This document shows positions 6,281 through 9,227 of a stretch of DNA of 9,227 bases, in pieces (the first letter of the stretch is position 1; each line of letters begins with the position of its first letter). The notes beneath the pieces are model-generated. The model saw only the letters and a list, made by a program, of their open reading frames with translations. It was not told the DNA's origin and made no database searches. Made by a program: the position numbers and the translations under genes. This DNA is from Alphaproteobacteria bacterium (GTDB taxonomy: Bacteria > Pseudomonadota > Alphaproteobacteria > Sphingomonadales > Sphingomonadaceae): assembly GCA_020249025.1 (NCBI GenBank), contig JADCGM010000274.1, positions 1-9,227 on the forward strand. Direction: 5' to 3'.

Positions 6281-8251
6281 TTAGCGCCGCTCGCGCCACC
6301 AGGCGGCCGCCAGCAGGCCGATCAGAAGTGCCAGCGCCGCCCAGGGCGGTAGCAGCGGCGCGGTGCGCACGCCGACGAGCTGACCAGAGCGGTTCTCGAC
6401 AAGGCCGATCCAGCCGGCCCCCGTCTGCGGGTCGCCGGGGCGGATACGTCGGATGGCGGGCACGCCGTCGCCGAGCCACTGGGCGCGGGCGGCGAGGCCG
6501 TCGAGCGGGGCGGCACGCGGGCGGACCTCGGCCAGTTCAACCGCATCGCCGACAAGAACGAAGCGGCGCTGGCCGCCGGCATCGACCCGCCAGAGTCCGT
6601 CGCGGCGTGCGGGCACGCTGGCGCGGCCGTCGACGAGCGCGATGGGCCGGGCATCGCCATCGGGTCCGGCGACGACCGCGGTCGGGGGCGGTGGCAGGCC
6701 ATTGGCGGCGATCCGCAGTATCCGGTCGTCGGCGCGAACGTCGAGGCGGTCCTCGGCAAGATCGGGTTCCTGCATCAGCCAGTGCGCGACGCGGCGCAGC
6801 AGCTCGTCGCGCGGCCCCGCGCCCTCGACCGCACGCGCCCACCACCAGACGTCGGTCGAGCCGAGGAGACCGATGCGGCCCTTGTCGATGCGATCGAGCA
6901 GCAGCAGCGGCGCGCCGTTTGCGCCCGTCATCAGCAGCTGCCCGCGGCGCTGGCGCAGCGTCGCCTGTTCGCCCCACGCGCCCCATGGCGGCTGCAGAAC
7001 GGCGGTGACCGGGTGCCGCTGGCCGTCGTCAGTGAGCGCCGGCGTGAAGCGGGCGCTGCGCGGCGGACCCGCCGGCAGCGCGGGCAGGATCTCGCCCAGC
7101 GTCGTTGCGGCGAGGCTGCCCGGCCCGGCGAACTCGTCGCCGGCGACGACGAAGAGGCCGCCGCCGTTGCGGACATAGGTGACGATGCGGTCGAAATATT
7201 CGGGTGCGAGCAGCTCGGTCAGCCCGAACCGGTCGAAGACGACGAGATCGAAGCGCGGCAGCTGGCGCTCGAACAGCTCGTCAGTTGGGAAGGGGATGAG
7301 CGCGAGCTGGTCGCCGGGCGTCGGGTCGAAGGACGTCGGCAGGCGCAGGATCGTGAAGTGGACGAGATCGATGTTGGGATCGGACTTCAGCACATCGCGC
7401 CAGACGCGGCCGCCCGGATAGGGCACGCCCGAGACGAGCAGCACCCGTAGCCGATCGCGCACGCCGTTGAGGCGGACGAGGGCGCGGTTGTTGACGAGGC
7501 TGCGCTCGCCATCAAGCGGCGAGACGCTGAGCGCGATCTCGATGGGGCCGCGGCGCTCGATCCGCACCGGCAGGGTGACGACCTCGCCCGGCGTCACGTC
7601 GCGCGGCGGCTGCGGGACGCCATCGACCTGCCAGTCCAGCCGGGCCGGCGCGGCGGCCGCGGGGCCGTCGTCGATCCGGATGCTGATGGCGGCGGGGCGG
7701 CCGACCACGCTGTAGGGCGGGACGCGTGTCACGATCAGCCGCCGGTCGCGGAGATCGGGGTCTCCGGCGAGCAGCAGGTGCAACGGCTTGTCGGGCGGCA
7801 TCGGCGACGGGCCGCTATCGGCGACGATGCCGTCGGTGAGCGCAACCGCGCCCGCGAGACGGTCGGCGGGAACGGACTGGAGCGCCCGGTCGAGCGCGGG
7901 CAGCAGCCGGGTCGGTTCGCCGGGACGTGGCGTGACCGGCACGACGCGCCAGTCGAGATCGGGGCTCGCTCTCCTGAGGGCGTCGAGCGCAGCGGCGGCG
8001 GCGCGGCCGCGATCGTCGACCGCCATGCTCGCCGAGCGGTCAACGAGCGCGATCGCGATGTCGCGCTGCGGCGCGCGCTCCTCGATCGTGCGCACGGGGT
8101 TGAAGAGGACGACCAATGCCGCCAGCGCGATCAGCGCGCGCATGGGCGCCAGCCGCGGGGCGCGCCACAGCGCCAGGGCCACGCCGGCGGCGAAGAGGAG
8201 CACGAGGGGCGCAGCGGCCCAGAGCGGAACGAGCGGATCGAACTCGATCAT
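6281..8251 (-). CDS. Membrane protein with vWA-type MIDAS motif and glutamine-amidotransferase-like region
   Basis: The 656-residue protein has two N-terminal membrane segments (about 8-28 and 36-51) and one at the C-terminus (about 632-651, then WWRERR), so the large middle part is probably periplasmic. Residues 66-162 resemble a vWA domain: DRSAS (71-75) gives the metal-site triad Asp71, Ser73, Ser75, with Thr114 and Asp140 (LTDG) in the expected later places. About 175-260 looks like a beta-rich linker. About 268-495 resembles the class I glutamine amidotransferase-like fold, with FDLVVFDRF (334-342) and RNGGGLFVVAGDEF (361-374), but the place of the nucleophile Cys has none, so it is probably not an amidotransferase. 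The start at 8251 overlaps the previous stop as ATGA and lacks a good ribosome-binding site, pointing to coupled translation. Such genes usually follow moxR, DUF58 and DUF4159 genes in alphaproteobacteria; the cell role is unknown. Confidence 0.85.
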   Translation of the reverse strand: MIEFDPLVPLWAAAPLVLLFAAGVALALWRAPRLAPMRALIALAALVVLFNPVRTIEERAPQRDIAIALVDRSASMAVDDRGRAAAAALDALRRASPDLDWRVVPVTPRPGEPTRLLPALDRALQSVPADRLAGAVALTDGIVADSGPSPMPPDKPLHLLLAGDPDLRDRRLIVTRVPPYSVVGRPAAISIRIDDGPAAAAPARLDWQVDGVPQPPRDVTPGEVVTLPVRIERRGPIEIALSVSPLDGERSLVNNRALVRLNGVRDRLRVLLVSGVPYPGGRVWRDVLKSDPNIDLVHFTILRLPTSFDPTPGDQLALIPFPTDELFERQLPRFDLVVFDRFGLTELLAPEYFDRIVTYVRNGGGLFVVAGDEFAGPGSLAATTLGEILPALPAGPPRSARFTPALTDDGQRHPVTAVLQPPWGAWGEQATLRQRRGQLLMTGANGAPLLLLDRIDKGRIGLLGSTDVWWWARAVEGAGPRDELLRRVAHWLMQEPDLAEDRLDVRADDRILRIAANGLPPPPTAVVAGPDGDARPIALVDGRASVPARRDGLWRVDAGGQRRFVLVGDAVELAEVRPRAAPLDGLAARAQWLGDGVPAIRRIRPGDPQTGAGWIGLVENRSGQLVGVRTAPLLPPWAALALLIGLLAAAWWRERR

Positions 8252-9227
8252 CGCGGCGGATCGGTCGCCATGCGGTCGAGGAGATTGCGGGTATGGACTC
8301 CGTCGGCCTTGTAGGTGCCGGTCAACGCATAGAGCACGACGTTGACGCCGAAGCGCCACGCCGCCTCCCGCTGCGGCCAGGGCGCGGCGGAGTCGGTGCG
8401 CCACTGCGCTGCCCAGCCGCCGCGGGCGAGGATGACGCCGGAGACGCGGCCGCTGGCGCCCTCTGTGCCCGCCTCGATCCAGGTGCCGGCGGGCGGCGTT
8501 CGCAGCAGGTAGAAGCTGCGGGCGAGCACATGGCGGTCGGTGAGTTCAGCGAGCGGCGGCAGGCCGAGCGGGCCGAGCAGGGCGCGCGCCGCGCTGGCGT
8601 CGCTTCCGCCTTGCAGATCGAACAGGATCAGGCCGCCGCGATCGAGATAGTCGCGCAGGCGGGCGATGGCGGCGGGCGTGAGGCGCTGGCCCGAGGTCAC
8701 CGGCCAGTAGAGCAGCGGATAGCGGCCGAGCCCGTTGCGCGCGGGATCGACCCCGGCGGGGGCGCCGGGCGCGACCGCGGTCCGGGTGCGCAGCACCTCG
8801 CTGAGCCCGGCAAGGCCGGCGGCGCTGGTGCGGTCGATGGCGGCGTTGCCGGTGCGGACATAGGCGAGCTGGACGACAGCCTGCGCGGCCTGCGCCGGGG
8901 GCGGGGCCAGAAGGACGACCGCGAGTGTCGCCGCCGCGACCGGAAGCGCGCCGCGCAGCGCCAGGGCGACGAAGGCGTCGATGGCGAGCAGCAGGATGGC
9001 GGCGACGATCAGCGGGCGGCCGAGATCAAGCGGAGCGGCGGTGCTTTCGGACGTGCGCAGCCCGGCGGTAGCGACGGGCGTGAACCGGAAGGCGGGGCCG
9101 AGCTGCAGATCGAGCGGACGGACGGTATCGCCGCTGCGGTAGAGGCCGGGCGGCGTCACGGGACCCGCGACGGCGGCCCCCCAGCTCGACGCCGGGATAA
9201 CGGCGCGAACCGGCGGGTCGGTGAGCA
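8248..9227 (-). CDS. DUF4159-domain membrane protein (5' part outside the window)
   Basis: The reverse-strand frame is open from the window edge to the TGA at 8250-8248 and gives 325 residues; the start lies beyond 9227. A GTG at 9159 is in frame, but the frame continues upstream with plausible protein sequence, so it is not taken as the start. Two hydrophobic stretches (about residues 71-91 and 94-110 of the visible part) are followed by the DUF4159 domain from about 118 to the end. Its marks are QLAYVRTGN (119-127), DRTSAAGLAGLSEVL (131-145), a YPLLYWP segment (169-175) and RGGLILFDLQGG (196-207). Full-length family members are usually far longer and carry an N-terminal BatA-like membrane region; I infer that missing part. 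DUF4159 has no established reaction. It sits in an ATGA overlap with the vWA-type membrane gene, so the two products probably work together at the inner membrane. Confidence 0.88.
   Translation of the reverse strand, partial: LTDPPVRAVIPASSWGAAVAGPVTPPGLYRSGDTVRPLDLQLGPAFRFTPVATAGLRTSESTAAPLDLGRPLIVAAILLLAIDAFVALALRGALPVAAATLAVVLLAPPPAQAAQAVVQLAYVRTGNAAIDRTSAAGLAGLSEVLRTRTAVAPGAPAGVDPARNGLGRYPLLYWPVTSGQRLTPAAIARLRDYLDRGGLILFDLQGGSDASAARALLGPLGLPPLAELTDRHVLARSFYLLRTPPAGTWIEAGTEGASGRVSGVILARGGWAAQWRTDSAAPWPQREAAWRFGVNVVLYALTGTYKADGVHTRNLLDRMATDPPR

Noticed and set aside
5408..6352. 314-codon plus-strand frame opposite pyrB
   Set aside because: It is antisense to a fully motif-supported pyrB gene and shows no domain of its own.
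5253..6479. Minus-strand extension of the dihydroorotase-like frame across pyrB
   Set aside because: This stretch is an out-of-frame reading of pyrB. The ATG at 5252 has a strong ribosome-binding site and the ATGA overlap.
8252..8404. Longer N-terminus for the vWA membrane protein starting at 8404
   Set aside because: It would overlap the DUF4159 gene by about 150 bases with Arg-rich sequence that does not look like a membrane protein start. The ATG at 8251 leads straight into a membrane segment and makes an ATGA junction.
1..9227. Defence system, prophage, insertion sequence, CRISPR or integrated element
   Set aside because: No transposase, integrase, direct-repeat array, tRNA-end duplication or composition shift was seen. 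All genes are chromosomal housekeeping or envelope types.

Overview
The window is a GC-rich (about 70% by eye), almost fully coding piece of bacterial chromosome. It most resembles an alphaproteobacterium, probably of the Sphingomonadales. This is inferred from gene content and codon bias: a secreted S10 carboxypeptidase with a WNGGPGSGS motif, an acyl-CoA dehydrogenase with a long C-terminal domain, a DUF4159/membrane vWA gene pair, and a pyrB gene overlapping a degenerate dihydroorotase gene. I saw no marker gene, such as rRNA, that would settle the taxonomy. I found no mobile element, CRISPR array, tRNA or rRNA, and no gene-free stretch longer than about 110 bases.

Layout: (1) 1-1217, minus strand, a secreted serine carypeptidase-like S10 enzyme cut at its C-terminus by the window edge; (2) 1324-2253, minus, the long Sua5-type L-threonylcarbamoyladenylate synthase, which makes the activated precursor of the tRNA modification t6A; (3) 2302-4029, plus, a 575-residue acyl-CoA dehydrogenase divergent from sua5 across only 48 bases; (4) 4026-5252, minus, a dihydroorotase-like protein without most metal ligands, convergent with the dehydrogenase so that both stop codons lie in one TTAA; (5) 5249-6238, minus, aspartate carbamoyltransferase pyrB, joined to the pseudo-dihydroorotase by an ATGA overlap; (6) 6281-8251, minus, a membrane protein with a vWA MIDAS motif and a glutamine-amidotransferase-like region; (7) 8248-9227, minus, a DUF4159 membrane protein whose N-terminal part lies outside the window, also joined by ATGA to the next gene.

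Genes 7, 6, 5 and 4 run in one direction with overlaps or a 42-base gap, so they may be co-transcribed: a poorly understood cell-envelope module of the MoxR/DUF58/DUF4159 type leading into a pyrimidine-biosynthesis pair. The second step of the pyrimidine pathway is committed by PyrB. Its partner looks catalytically dead and is probably structural, as in the Pseudomonas PyrB-PyrC' complex, so an active dihydroorotase must be encoded elsewhere.

This is ordinary housekeeping chromosome rather than an accessory island. The points most worth a second look are the degenerate dihydroorotase, the linkage of the envelope module to pyrB, the possibly leaderless sua5 with a symmetric shared -10 element, and the stem that could mask the pyrB ribosome-binding site.
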